Below the pieces are notes generated by a model that was given only the letters and a program-made list of their open reading frames with translations, was not told where the DNA came from and made no database searches. The position numbers and the translations under genes are program-made. This document shows, in pieces, positions 52,185-59,387 of a DNA stretch of 64,000 nucleotides. The stretch is taken from the NCBI RefSeq assembly GCF_001758225.1, contig NZ_MAST01000008.1:1-64000 (forward strand), in the 5' to 3' direction. Within the stretch, counting starts at the first letter, position 1; the number at the start of each line of letters is the position of its first letter. Source of the stretch: Humibacillus sp. DSM 29435. GTDB lineage: Bacteria > Actinomycetota > Actinomycetes > Actinomycetales > Dermatophilaceae.

Positions 52185-52805
52185 TCACTCGAAGGGGCCC
52201 GGGTCTCCGGCGCCGACCCGGGTGACGACTGGGGCACCCTCTGACCAGTCGACCACCGTCGTGGGCTCGAGCCCGCACTCGCCCGAGTCGATGACGGCGT
52301 CGATCTCGTGGTCGAGCCGGTCCTTGATGAGCCAGCCCTCGGTCATCGGGTCGTCGTCGTCGGGCAGGATCAAGGTGCTCGAGAGGATCGGCTCGCCCAA
52401 CGCGCTCAGCAGCTCGCGAACCACCGGGTGCTCGGGGATGCGCACGCCCACCGTCTTCTTCTTCGGATGCAGCAGTCGACGTGGCACCTCTCGGGTGGCC
52501 GGCAGGATGAAGGTGTACGGCCCTGGCGTCGCCGCCTTGATGGCTCGAAAGACCGAGTTGTCCAGCTGCACGAACTGGCCCAGCTGAGCGAAGTCGGCGC
52601 ACACGAGCGTGTAGTGGTGCTTGTCGTCGAGATGCCGGATTCGCCGGATGCGGTCCTTGCCCTCGGGGTTGTCGAGCGAGCACCCCAGTGCGAAGCAGGA
52701 GTCGGTGGGGTAGGCGATCAGACCTCCCCCACGCAGGATGTCGACCACCTGGCCGATTGCTCTGGGCTGCGGGTCAACTGGATGCACGTCGAAGTACCTC
52801 GCCAT
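52185..52805 (-). CDS. L-threonylcarbamoyladenylate synthase family protein (Sua5/YciO/YrdC)
   Basis: The 206-residue YrdC-domain protein shows GGLIAYPTDSCFALGC near residue 27, KHHYTLVCADFAQLGQFV near 62 and the KxR-region PGPYTFILPATREVPR near 95, all parts of the TsaC/Sua5 ATP/threonine pocket. The fold makes threonylcarbamoyl-AMP for the t6A tRNA modification. Without the C-terminal Sua5 domain it is closest to YciO/TsaC types, and the YciO branch may have another role. Start ATG at 52805. Confidence 0.83.
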   Translation of the reverse strand: MARYFDVHPVDPQPRAIGQVVDILRGGGLIAYPTDSCFALGCSLDNPEGKDRIRRIRHLDDKHHYTLVCADFAQLGQFVQLDNSVFRAIKAATPGPYTFILPATREVPRRLLHPKKKTVGVRIPEHPVVRELLSALGEPILSSTLILPDDDDPMTEGWLIKDRLDHEIDAVIDSGECGLEPTTVVDWSEGAPVVTRVGAGDPGPFE

Positions 52806-52830
52806 GACCTCACCCTGCCATGCTGGGCCG

Positions 52831-53178
52831 ATGAGTGCCGAGGATGTTGCGCCAGAAGTCGTCAATGCCCCCGATCTGGGTCGCTACGAGCTGCGTGACG
52901 CGGGCCGGCTGATCGGGCAGGCTCAGTACGTGGTCGTGCCCGTGGAGGGAGGCTCCGACCGGGTCGTCTTCTTCCACACCGAGGTCGACGAAACCTACGG
53001 CGGTCGCGGCCTTGCACAGGTGCTGGCGAGGTTTGCGCTCGACGACACCATCGCAGAGGGTCGAACCATCGTGGCGGTCTGCCCGTACATCGCGCGCTTC
53101 GTGGAGCATCACCCGGAGCCCTATGCCGCTTACGTGTCGAGAGCCACTCAGGCTGACCTCGCCGCGCTGCGCCACTGA
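52831..53178 (+). CDS. GNAT-like N-acetyltransferase domain protein
   Basis: The 115-residue product is a minimal GNAT-fold protein of the YidJ/COG2388 type. RYELRDAGRLIGQAQY and FFHTEVDETYGGRGLAQVL near residues 18-68 hold the acetyl-CoA phosphate-binding G-G-R-G-L-A stretch, and AVCPYIARFVEHHPE near 88 the typical CPF-like end. It acetylates unknown amines or acts as a binding module. It is divergent from the sua5-like gene with 25 bp between starts. Confidence 0.8.
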   Translation: MSAEDVAPEVVNAPDLGRYELRDAGRLIGQAQYVVVPVEGGSDRVVFFHTEVDETYGGRGLAQVLARFALDDTIAEGRTIVAVCPYIARFVEHHPEPYAAYVSRATQADLAALRH

Positions 53179-53196
53179 GAGGGCCCGGCGGCGGCG

Positions 53197-53583
53197 TCAC
53201 AGGGCCAGGTCGCGAACCAGGCCCCAGTTGTCGCACGGTTTGGTCGACGTGGGCCGGGAGGCCGAGCAGCGCGGCGGCTCGTCGGGCTCGACCAGCGCAC
53301 CGGACGCCGGGTCTCGCACGAGGAGGCTGCCGTTGAGTCTCCAGACCCGACCCGGCACCTCACAGTCGCAGGTCGCGCCCTCGGCGCGCAGCCGTCGCTC
53401 GAGGGCCACGGCCCGCGGCGCACGCGAGAGGCGGTAGTGCTCCGCCCACGTGAACGACCCCAGGCAGGCTTGGGCGCCGACCATCCGCCGAAGGAAGCAG
53501 ACGAGGCACTCCCCTGGCCGCACCGATGTGCCGAGCCGCTCGTCGAGGGGGCGACGGGTGAGGATGTGAACCACGTTGGACAC
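53197..53583 (-). CDS. DUF2695-type small protein
   Basis: The 128-residue product resembles the uncharacterised DUF2695 family. Conserved features are GECLVCFLRRMV with a CxxC near residue 24, SFTWAEHYRLSRAPRA near 45, LERRLRAEGATCDCEV near 64 and a later PCDNW cysteine, so metal binding is plausible. GTG at 53583 is chosen as AGGAG lies 7 bases upstream; the frame extends to an ATG at 53613. It ends 18 bp from the GNAT-like gene, convergent. Confidence 0.65.
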   Translation of the reverse strand: MSNVVHILTRRPLDERLGTSVRPGECLVCFLRRMVGAQACLGSFTWAEHYRLSRAPRAVALERRLRAEGATCDCEVPGRVWRLNGSLLVRDPASGALVEPDEPPRCSASRPTSTKPCDNWGLVRDLAL

Positions 53584-53749
53584 TCGGGTGCTCCTGTCTG
53601 CAGAGGCCGGCACGGGCGAACCGTCCTTGCGACGAAGTCAAGCGCGACCACCCGGTCGAGAGAACCCGTCACCCGCGATCTGTGGACGGACCGCGGATGA
53701 TCTGCGCGGGTGTGGACAAACTCCCGCGCCACGCCTGATGGATGCCGGC

Positions 53750-54379
53750 TCAGGCGCGCGACGAGCCGTGGAGCAGCTCGGCGAAGGGCGTCACATCGTC
53801 GAACGGGTCGGACGCGCGAACCTTCGACGCGCCCGTGATGAGTCCCGCGAACGACCGGCCGGCTCGCGTGATGCGATCACCGAGCAGACCGGCATCCTGG
53901 CTGCCCCAGTCGACTGACGCCGCGAACACTGCCACCGGCGCGACGAGAGCGCCGAGGTGGGCGAACAGCGGCCGTAGGGCGTGGTCGATGGCCAGCGAGT
54001 GGCGTGACGTGCCGCCCGTGGCGCCGAGCAGCACCGGCGTGTCGCGAAGTGCGTCGGCGGGCAGAACGTCGATGAGCATCTTGAACAGGCCGCTGAACGA
54101 CGCGGCGTAGATCGGGGTCACGATGATGACGGCATCCGCCTCGGCGATCGCGTCGAGGCGCACCTGCAGCTCGGGTGAGGCGAACCCGGTGAGCACATGG
54201 TTGGTCAGGTCGTGGGCGACATCACGGACCTCGACGACCTCCACCACAACATCGTCGGTCGAGTCGTTGGTCTCGCGCACGGACCGCACGACCGCCTCGG
54301 TGAGGCGGTCGGCGAGCAGTCGCGTCGACGAGGGCTGGGTGAGGCCGGCGGTGATGACGGCGAGGTGGGAGGTGGTCAT
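53750..54379 (-). CDS. NAD(P)H-dependent FMN reductase (CE1759 type)
   Basis: The 209-residue flavodoxin-like protein begins HLAVITAGLTQPSSTRLLADR, the FMN-phosphate loop TxGLxxPSST, and contains DAVIIVTPIYAASFSGLFK near residue 82 and GATGGTSRHSLAI near 118, as in MsuE/SsuE-type reductases. It supplies reduced FMN to the LLM oxidoreductase encoded just upstream; the ATG overlaps that gene's stop as ATGA. The pair corresponds to the CE1759/CE1758 families of corynebacteria. Confidence 0.88.
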   Translation of the reverse strand: MTTSHLAVITAGLTQPSSTRLLADRLTEAVVRSVRETNDSTDDVVVEVVEVRDVAHDLTNHVLTGFASPELQVRLDAIAEADAVIIVTPIYAASFSGLFKMLIDVLPADALRDTPVLLGATGGTSRHSLAIDHALRPLFAHLGALVAPVAVFAASVDWGSQDAGLLGDRITRAGRSFAGLITGASKVRASDPFDDVTPFAELLHGSSRA

Positions 54380-55479
54380 CGAGCGTTCTCCTTGACGGGT
54401 TCGGAGCTGCTGGTGGCGGCGAGCAGCGAGGCGTGGGTGGGCGCCTCGGGCACGTGAGCCGGCCGCAGGGCGTCGAACTCCTTGCGGAGCACTGGCACGA
54501 CCTCCTCGCCGAGCAGGTCGAGCTGCTCGAGCACGGTCTTCAAGGGCAGCCCGGCGTGGTCGACGAGCCAGAGCTGACGCTGGTAGTCACCCGCGTACTC
54601 ACGGAAGCCGAGCGTCTTGTCGATGACTTCCTGGGGGCTGCCGACGGTGAGCGGCGTCTGGCTGGTGAACTCCTCGAGCGAGGGCCCGTGGCCGTAGACC
54701 GGGGCGTTGTCGAAGTAGGGGCGGAACTCGCGAACGGCGTCCTGGCTGTTCTTGCGCATGAACACCTGCCCACCGAGGCCGACGATGGCCTGGTCGGCGC
54801 TGCCGTGACCGTAGTGCTCGAAGCGCCTGCGGTAGAGCGCCACCATCTGCTTGGTGTGGCTAGCCGGCCAGAAGATGTGGTTGGAGAAGAAGCCGTCGCC
54901 GTAGTAGGCGGCCTGCTCGGCGATCTCGGGGCTGCGGATCGACCCGTGCCACACGAACGGCGGGATGCCGTCGAGCGGGCGGGGCGTGGCCGTGAAGCCC
55001 TGGAGCGGGGTGCGGAACTGGCCGCTCCAGTTGACGACGTCCTCACGCCACAGCTGGTGCAGCAGCGCGTAGTTCTCGATCGCGAGCGGGATGCCGTCGC
55101 GGATGTCCTTGCCGAACCAGGGGTAGACCGGGCCGGTGTTGCCGCGACCCATCATCAGGTCGAGCCGCCCGTTGCTCAGGTGCTGCAGCGTCGCGTAGTC
55201 CTCGGCGATGCGTACCGGGTCGGTGGTGGTGATGAGGGTGGTCGAGGTCGACAGCAGGATCCGCTCGGTCTGGGCGGCGATGTAGGCCAGGGTCGTGGTG
55301 GGCGCCGACGGCACGAACGGCGGGTTGTGGTGCTCCCCCGTGGCGAAGACGTCGAGGCCGACCTCCTCCGCCTTCTTGGCGATCGCGACGGTGGCCGTGA
55401 TGCGCTCGTGCTCGGTGGGTGTGGCTCCGGTCGTGGGGTCGGTGGTCACGTCGCCGACGGTGAAGATGCCGAACTGCAT
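54376..55479 (-). CDS. LLM-class flavin-dependent oxidoreductase (CE1758 type)
   Basis: The 367-residue protein is a bacterial-luciferase-like monooxygenase with a TIM barrel: MQFGIFTVGDVTTDPTTG at the start, EEVGLDVFATGEHHNPPFVPS near residue 38, STTLITTTDPVRIAEDYATL near 77 and RLDLMMGRGNTGP near 105. It oxidises an unknown substrate with FMNH2 from the coupled reductase and O2. A 24-bp imperfect palindrome sits in its promoter, so it is likely controlled by a dedicated regulator not encoded next to it. AGGAG precedes the ATG. Confidence 0.88.
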   Translation of the reverse strand: MQFGIFTVGDVTTDPTTGATPTEHERITATVAIAKKAEEVGLDVFATGEHHNPPFVPSAPTTTLAYIAAQTERILLSTSTTLITTTDPVRIAEDYATLQHLSNGRLDLMMGRGNTGPVYPWFGKDIRDGIPLAIENYALLHQLWREDVVNWSGQFRTPLQGFTATPRPLDGIPPFVWHGSIRSPEIAEQAAYYGDGFFSNHIFWPASHTKQMVALYRRRFEHYGHGSADQAIVGLGGQVFMRKNSQDAVREFRPYFDNAPVYGHGPSLEEFTSQTPLTVGSPQEVIDKTLGFREYAGDYQRQLWLVDHAGLPLKTVLEQLDLLGEEVVPVLRKEFDALRPAHVPEAPTHASLLAATSSSEPVKENAR

Positions 55480-55493
55480 GTCTCTCAGCTCCT

Positions 55494-55517
55494 ATGTGGT
55501 TAAGAATTCAACCATAT
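55494..55517. promoter_or_regulatory. Operator-like palindrome of the flavin oxidoreductase operon
   Basis: ATGTGGTT-8-AACCATAT is a 24-bp inverted repeat with one mismatch, 15 bp upstream of the LLM gene start (minus strand). On that strand a TTATAT -10-like element overlaps its distal arm. The A/T-rich spacer (AAGAATTC) contrasts with its surroundings, as is usual for MarR- or TetR-type sites. Confidence 0.5.
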
Positions 55518-55627
55518 AACCGTAGAGCATGGCTGGGCATTCCCGGTGGGTCGCCGGCCGACACCCCGCTGCGCCGATCCTCAGCCAGGGCGCCAGCGAA
55601 CGGGGTCGCCTCTGACAGGGTGTCCCC

Positions 55628-56104
55628 ATGGCACCTGTGCATCGTCTTGCGACCGCCGTCTGGCGACGCATCGGCGGGCGGTGGCAGTGGCGGCTGCTGC
55701 GTTGGCGGGAGGCCACCTTCCTGGTTGGCCTCACCGGCGTCGTGCTCGACGATGACGAACGGGTGCTCATACAGGTGCACCGCTACTGGATGGGCAACCC
55801 GTGCGGCCTGCCGTCGGGCTGGGCCTCTGTCGGCGAGACCTGGGAACAGGGCCTGGTCCGCGAGGTGCAGGAGGAGACCGGCCTCACGGTGACCGACGTT
55901 CGCGTCGTGCGGGTAACCCCGGTAGCCGCCGCCCGGCGTGGCCCCCGCATCGAGGTGCTGCTCGCGGCTCGGGCTCCGGCGCCCGCGGTTCCTCGGCCCG
56001 ACGGCACCGAGGTGCTGGCTGCCGAGTTCGTCGACGTCGCCGAGGCGCGCCGCCGGCTGCGCCCGGAGCACCTGGGGCTGATCGACCTCGTTGTGACATC
56101 CTGA
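55628..56104 (+). CDS. Nudix hydrolase
   Basis: The 158-residue protein contains a full Nudix box: Gly in GWASVGE, then GETWEQGLVREVQEETGL (GX5EX7REUXEEXGU) near residues 62-85, which binds Mg2+ and a diphosphate. The N-terminal 30 residues are basic and hydrophobic-aromatic (WRRIGGRWQWRLLRWRE). Substrate (nucleoside diphosphate derivative, coenzyme or capped RNA) is unknown. It is followed 4 bp later by the TrmH-like gene. Confidence 0.87.
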   Translation: MAPVHRLATAVWRRIGGRWQWRLLRWREATFLVGLTGVVLDDDERVLIQVHRYWMGNPCGLPSGWASVGETWEQGLVREVQEETGLTVTDVRVVRVTPVAAARRGPRIEVLLAARAPAPAVPRPDGTEVLAAEFVDVAEARRRLRPEHLGLIDLVVTS

Positions 56105-56108
56105 CGCG

Positions 56109-56864
56109 GTGAGCGCCGAGATCTCCCCGAAGGACAGGTTCATCACCGTCTACGGCCGAAACCCGGTGCACGAGGTGCTGCTCGACGATGACCTGCACGT
56201 CGACAAGGTCGTCATCGCCGAGGGCGCGAGGGGCAGCGGCATCCGGGAGATCCGCCAGGCAGCGCGTCGCCGGGGCGTCGACGTGCAGGAGGCGAGCGCC
56301 GAACGCGTCAAGAAGCTGGCCGGCAACGGGCGGCAGGACCAGGGCGTCTTCGCCGACGTGGTGGCCCCCCGCATGCTTCCTCTCGACGTCGCGCTCGAGC
56401 AGCAGACGATGCGCACCGTGCTCGTGCTCGACGGCATCACCACACCGGCCAACGTCGGGATGATCCTTCGCTCGGCCACCGCGGCCGGCATCGACGGCAT
56501 CGTCGTGCCGCGCCGGGGCGTGGCCTCGCTCGACCCGCTGGTGGTCAAGGCCTCGGCCGGGGTGGCCTTCCGCGCCCCCATCGTCAAGGCGTTCACCGCC
56601 GCCGAGGCCGTGGCCGAGCTGAAGGCGAGCGGGTTCCACGTCGTCGGGCTCGATGCCTCGGGCGACGACGACCTCTTCTCGGCACATTTGCCCGAACCGG
56701 TGGCCTTCGTGCTCGGCAGCGAGAGCGACGGCCTCGGCCCCGAGGTGGCCGCCCTGGTCGACACCTGGGTCTCGATCCCCATGGCGGCAGGGGTCGAGTC
56801 GCTCAACGTGTCGGCGGCGGCCGCCGTCGTCTGCTTCGAGCTGGTGCGCCGGGCCAGACTCTGA
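56109..56864 (+). CDS. TrmH-family (SpoU) RNA 2'-O-methyltransferase
   Basis: The 251-residue SPOUT enzyme has all three SpoU motifs: motif 1 TPANVGMILRSATAAGIDG near residue 115, motif 2 AFVLGSESDGLG near 198, and motif 3 IPMAAGVESLNVSAAAAVV near 222, forming the trefoil knot that binds S-adenosylmethionine. The N-terminal GRNPVHEVLLDD segment is the RNA-binding substrate domain typical of RlmB/TrmH types. GTG start. Target (rRNA or tRNA) not defined. Confidence 0.92.
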   Translation: MSAEISPKDRFITVYGRNPVHEVLLDDDLHVDKVVIAEGARGSGIREIRQAARRRGVDVQEASAERVKKLAGNGRQDQGVFADVVAPRMLPLDVALEQQTMRTVLVLDGITTPANVGMILRSATAAGIDGIVVPRRGVASLDPLVVKASAGVAFRAPIVKAFTAAEAVAELKASGFHVVGLDASGDDDLFSAHLPEPVAFVLGSESDGLGPEVAALVDTWVSIPMAAGVESLNVSAAAAVVCFELVRRARL

Positions 56865-56929
56865 CCGATGCGGTGCGGCCTCGTTGACGGGTGGGGTCAG
56901 CACCGTCTCGCTACCGCGCCGCACTCCGC

Positions 56930-56995
56930 AACACACCGAGTAGTCCTCAACCCACCGGGCAGCTACTCGGTGTGTTCACGATTGCTCGGTGTGTT
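56930..56995. repeat. Inverted/direct repeat between trmH-like and phzF-like genes
   Basis: AACACACCGAGTAG (56930-56943) and its exact complement CTACTCGGTGTGTT (56963-56976) form a 14-bp stem with a 19-base loop, and the core CTCGGTGTGTT recurs once more at 56985-56995. The genes on both sides are convergent, so this can act as a two-way terminator or as a mobile-type intergenic repeat. Confidence 0.65.
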
Positions 56996-57040
56996 GGGAA
57001 GGGGTCTCGGGCCCAGGAGGTCCGGAGGGCGAGGTTCGGT

Positions 57041-57934
57041 TCAGCGAACGTGCATGGTGCCGCTACCGACCTCGACCACCCGGCCCGCCACGTGGATGCC
57101 ACCGTCGTCGTCGACGGTCAGTATCAGTCGCGAGGGTCGACCCACTGCCGCGCCCTGTGACACCTCGAGTCGGATGCCGCTGACCCCCTCACCGACGAGC
57201 CAACCGCCCAGGTTGGAGCAGGCCGAGCCGGTGGCGGGGTCCTCGTCGAGCGAGCCGCCGCTGGCCGCGAACAGACGAGCCTCAACGGTCGCCTCACCGG
57301 TGTAGGCCCAGACGTACACGTGCGGCGCCGGGCCGACATCGCCAAGGTGCTGGTACATCAACGAGACGTCGGGCGAGCAGGCCCGCACTGCTTCGGCGCT
57401 CTCGAGCCGAACGATGGCCTGCTCCACCCCTACGTTCACCAACCTGGTGCCACCGGCCGCGACGGCCTCAACCGGTAGCCCCAGCGTGCGGGCCAGTTCG
57501 TCGCGGGTGACCGAGGGGCTGCGAAAGCTCGGCGTGCCTGCGCTCAGGCGCCAGGTCTGGTCGACCCGGCGCACCGGGATCCGACCCGCAGGCATCGAGA
57601 GCGAGACGGCATCGGGCAGGGCGGCTCTCGAGCCGAGCTCTGACGAGTCGACCAGGCTGCCGATCAGGCCGGCCACGACGTGCGCTGTGCCGAGGGTGGG
57701 GTGTCCGGCGAAAGGCATCTCGTACGACGGTGTGAAGATGCGCACCTGCGCCGAGCGGGTGTCCCGGTCGACCGCCGTGACGAACGTCGTCTCGCTGAGG
57801 TTGAGCTGCCGGGCCCACGACTGCATCTGGGCACCCGACAGCTCTGCGGCATCCGGGAAGACGGCGAGGGGGTTGCCCGAGAACGGGTCACCCTCGATGC
57901 CGAAGACGTTGAGCAGGCGGAACGGCAGGTCCAT
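57041..57934 (-). CDS. PhzF-family epimerase/isomerase
   Basis: The 297-residue protein has the PhzF/diaminopimelate-epimerase-like double-barrel. FSGNPLAVFPDA near residue 18, the catalytic glutamate in NLSETTFV near 47, PSYEMPFAGHPTLGTAHV near 70 and EDPATGSACSNLGGWLV near 215 are all diagnostic. The best-known member isomerises a phenazine precursor, but most genomic relatives have unknown substrates and no phenazine genes are present. ATG at 57934, weak ribosome site. Confidence 0.88.
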   Translation of the reverse strand: MDLPFRLLNVFGIEGDPFSGNPLAVFPDAAELSGAQMQSWARQLNLSETTFVTAVDRDTRSAQVRIFTPSYEMPFAGHPTLGTAHVVAGLIGSLVDSSELGSRAALPDAVSLSMPAGRIPVRRVDQTWRLSAGTPSFRSPSVTRDELARTLGLPVEAVAAGGTRLVNVGVEQAIVRLESAEAVRACSPDVSLMYQHLGDVGPAPHVYVWAYTGEATVEARLFAASGGSLDEDPATGSACSNLGGWLVGEGVSGIRLEVSQGAAVGRPSRLILTVDDDGGIHVAGRVVEVGSGTMHVR

Positions 57935-58063
57935 GACGTCAGTGTGCCTGCTCGGCTCGCGAAGTCGGCCGCCCCAACACCCTTGACCGCCGTGAACGCA
58001 CGAGACGACAGTGCAGTCATCCAGCCTGTCAGTGGGGAGCGGCTGTGCGCGTGGGTGCGGTCC

Positions 58064-58620
58064 AGGCCGGTCTTCGACGCTGAAGGCGCGTCGTGCTCTT
58101 GAGGCGGGCATCCCACGGTTCGCGACCTCGGCAGCCGCGGCCGGATCATGCTCGACCTGCGCGAAGATTGTGCGCGGGACCTGACGGTCGGCCCGACCCT
58201 GATCGTGTCGGGCCCCGCTCACGACCCCGGGAGGGCACTGCCGCTTCCTCGGTGCTGAAGGTGCTGAAGGTGCTGAAGGTGCTGAAGGTGCGACCGTCGA
58301 GGACGTCCTCACCGAGGTCGCACGGCACGCGGCGGCCGGGGTGGATGTCATCAAGATCGTGGCCACCGGCGGTCAGGTCACGCCGGGGTCGGCACCCGGC
58401 GACACCCAGTTCGGGGCGCAGGAGCTGAAGGCGGTGGTCGCGGCGGCCCGCGGAGTCGGCCTGCCGGTCGCTGCGCACGCGCACGGCCTAGGAGGGGTGG
58501 CCGCCGCGGTGGCGGCTGGTCGACACCGACACCGACATCGACACCTACGCGATCCGGCGGCCTCTTCTCGTGCTGCGAGCCGGGGCCGAGGTCAGCAGAC
58601 GCTGCTGACCGGTTCCTAGG
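58064..58620 (+). pseudogene. Amidohydrolase (imidazolonepropionase-like) remnant with frameshifts
   Basis: Successive frames give one coherent amidohydrolase: STLKARRALEAGIP, then after a lost base near 58112 TVRDLGSRGRIMLDLRED and DLTVGPTLIVSG, then after a shift near 58215 LTTPGGHCRFLGAEGAEG, a run of GAE units, TVEDVLTEVARHAAAG, VDVIKIVATGGQVTPGS, ELKAVVAAARGVGLPVAAH and AHGLGGVAAAVAAG, which holds metal-site histidines. Near 58515 the frame breaks again in a CGACAC repeat and the following domain is lost. No intact start or C-terminus remains. Confidence 0.7.
58251..58292 (+). repeat. Tandem 9-bp repeat in the pseudogene
   Basis: GGTGCTGAA is repeated four times exactly (58251, 58260, 58269, 58278), with a fifth partial copy GGTGCG. 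In the ancestral frame each unit encodes Gly-Ala-Glu, so copy-number change would not shift the frame. It lies at a variable loop of the amidohydrolase family. Confidence 0.85.
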
Positions 58621-58685
58621 GGGTAGTCCACTGGGCTGGCCGGTCTGGCATCGCCCTCACAACACGCGACCACTAGATTGGCGAC

Positions 58686-59315
58686 ATGGCCAAACCCGAC
58701 GGCGTCGTTCCCGGCAACATCTACCTGTTTCGGCACGGTGAGACGGAGTGGTCTCTGAGCGGCCAGCACACCGGCACCACCGACCTGCCGCTGCTGCCGG
58801 AAGGCGAGCAGGCGGCTCGTGAGCTCGCCGACGTGCTGAAGAACCACCATTTCGAGCGAGTGCTCGTCTCGCCCCTGCAGCGCGCCAAGCGCACGGCTGA
58901 GCTCGCAGGCCTGGGTGACTTCGAGATCGAGCCGCTGCTTCGCGAGTGGGACTACGGCGCCTATGAGGGCATCACCACCAAAGAGATCAGCGCCCGGATC
59001 GGTCACCCGTGGGAGGTCTTCGTCGACGGCGTCGTAGCCGGAGACACCCCTGGCGAGACCATCGACGAGGTGAGCCATCGGGCTCAGCAGGTGATCGACA
59101 AGGTGTGGCCTGACCTCTCGAACGGCGACGTCGCCCTCTTCGGCCATGGCCACTCGCTACGGGTGCTCACCGCGGCCTACCTGCGGATCGGCCCACGGTT
59201 CGGCAGCCAGCTGGTTCTCGACGCCGGCTCGATGAGCGTGCTGACCCACCACCGCAACACCCGTTGCATCGGGATGTACAACCTCTCGCCGTGGCGCCTC
59301 ATGCAAGACTTCTGA
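58686..59315 (+). CDS. Histidine phosphatase / phosphoglycerate-mutase-like protein
   Basis: The 209-residue protein has the RHG motif LFRHGETEWSLSGQHTG near residues 14-30 with the catalytic histidine, the EWDYGAYEG acid region near 93, and the second histidine in ALFGHGHSLRVLTAAYL near 155. Such proteins act as phosphatases on phosphosugars, nucleotides or proteins; true mutase activity is unlikely. It is monocistronic, 65 bp after the amidohydrolase remnant. Confidence 0.88.
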   Translation: MAKPDGVVPGNIYLFRHGETEWSLSGQHTGTTDLPLLPEGEQAARELADVLKNHHFERVLVSPLQRAKRTAELAGLGDFEIEPLLREWDYGAYEGITTKEISARIGHPWEVFVDGVVAGDTPGETIDEVSHRAQQVIDKVWPDLSNGDVALFGHGHSLRVLTAAYLRIGPRFGSQLVLDAGSMSVLTHHRNTRCIGMYNLSPWRLMQDF

Positions 59316-59341
59316 CACGCAAGCAACGGCTTCAGGCCCCA

Positions 59342-59374
59342 GCGGGCTCGGCTCCTCTCGGGGCCGGAGCCCGC
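59342..59374. terminator. Hairpin between convergent genes
   Basis: GCGGGCTC (59342-59349) and GAGCCCGC (59367-59374) plus inner GGC/GCC pairing form a GC-rich stem between the phosphatase (plus) and the ligase-like gene (minus). No T run follows on either strand, so it is a possible rather than a typical terminator. Confidence 0.45.
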
Positions 59375-59387
59375 CGGTGTGTTCGGC

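Noticed and set aside
55502-55509. GAATTC-centred site as a separate operator
   Set aside because: Its centre differs from the longer 24-bp palindrome by one base and it is too short to stand alone.
58251-58292. Short tandem array as a CRISPR-like element
   Set aside because: The 9-bp units are contiguous without spacers and sit within a decayed coding sequence; no cas genes.
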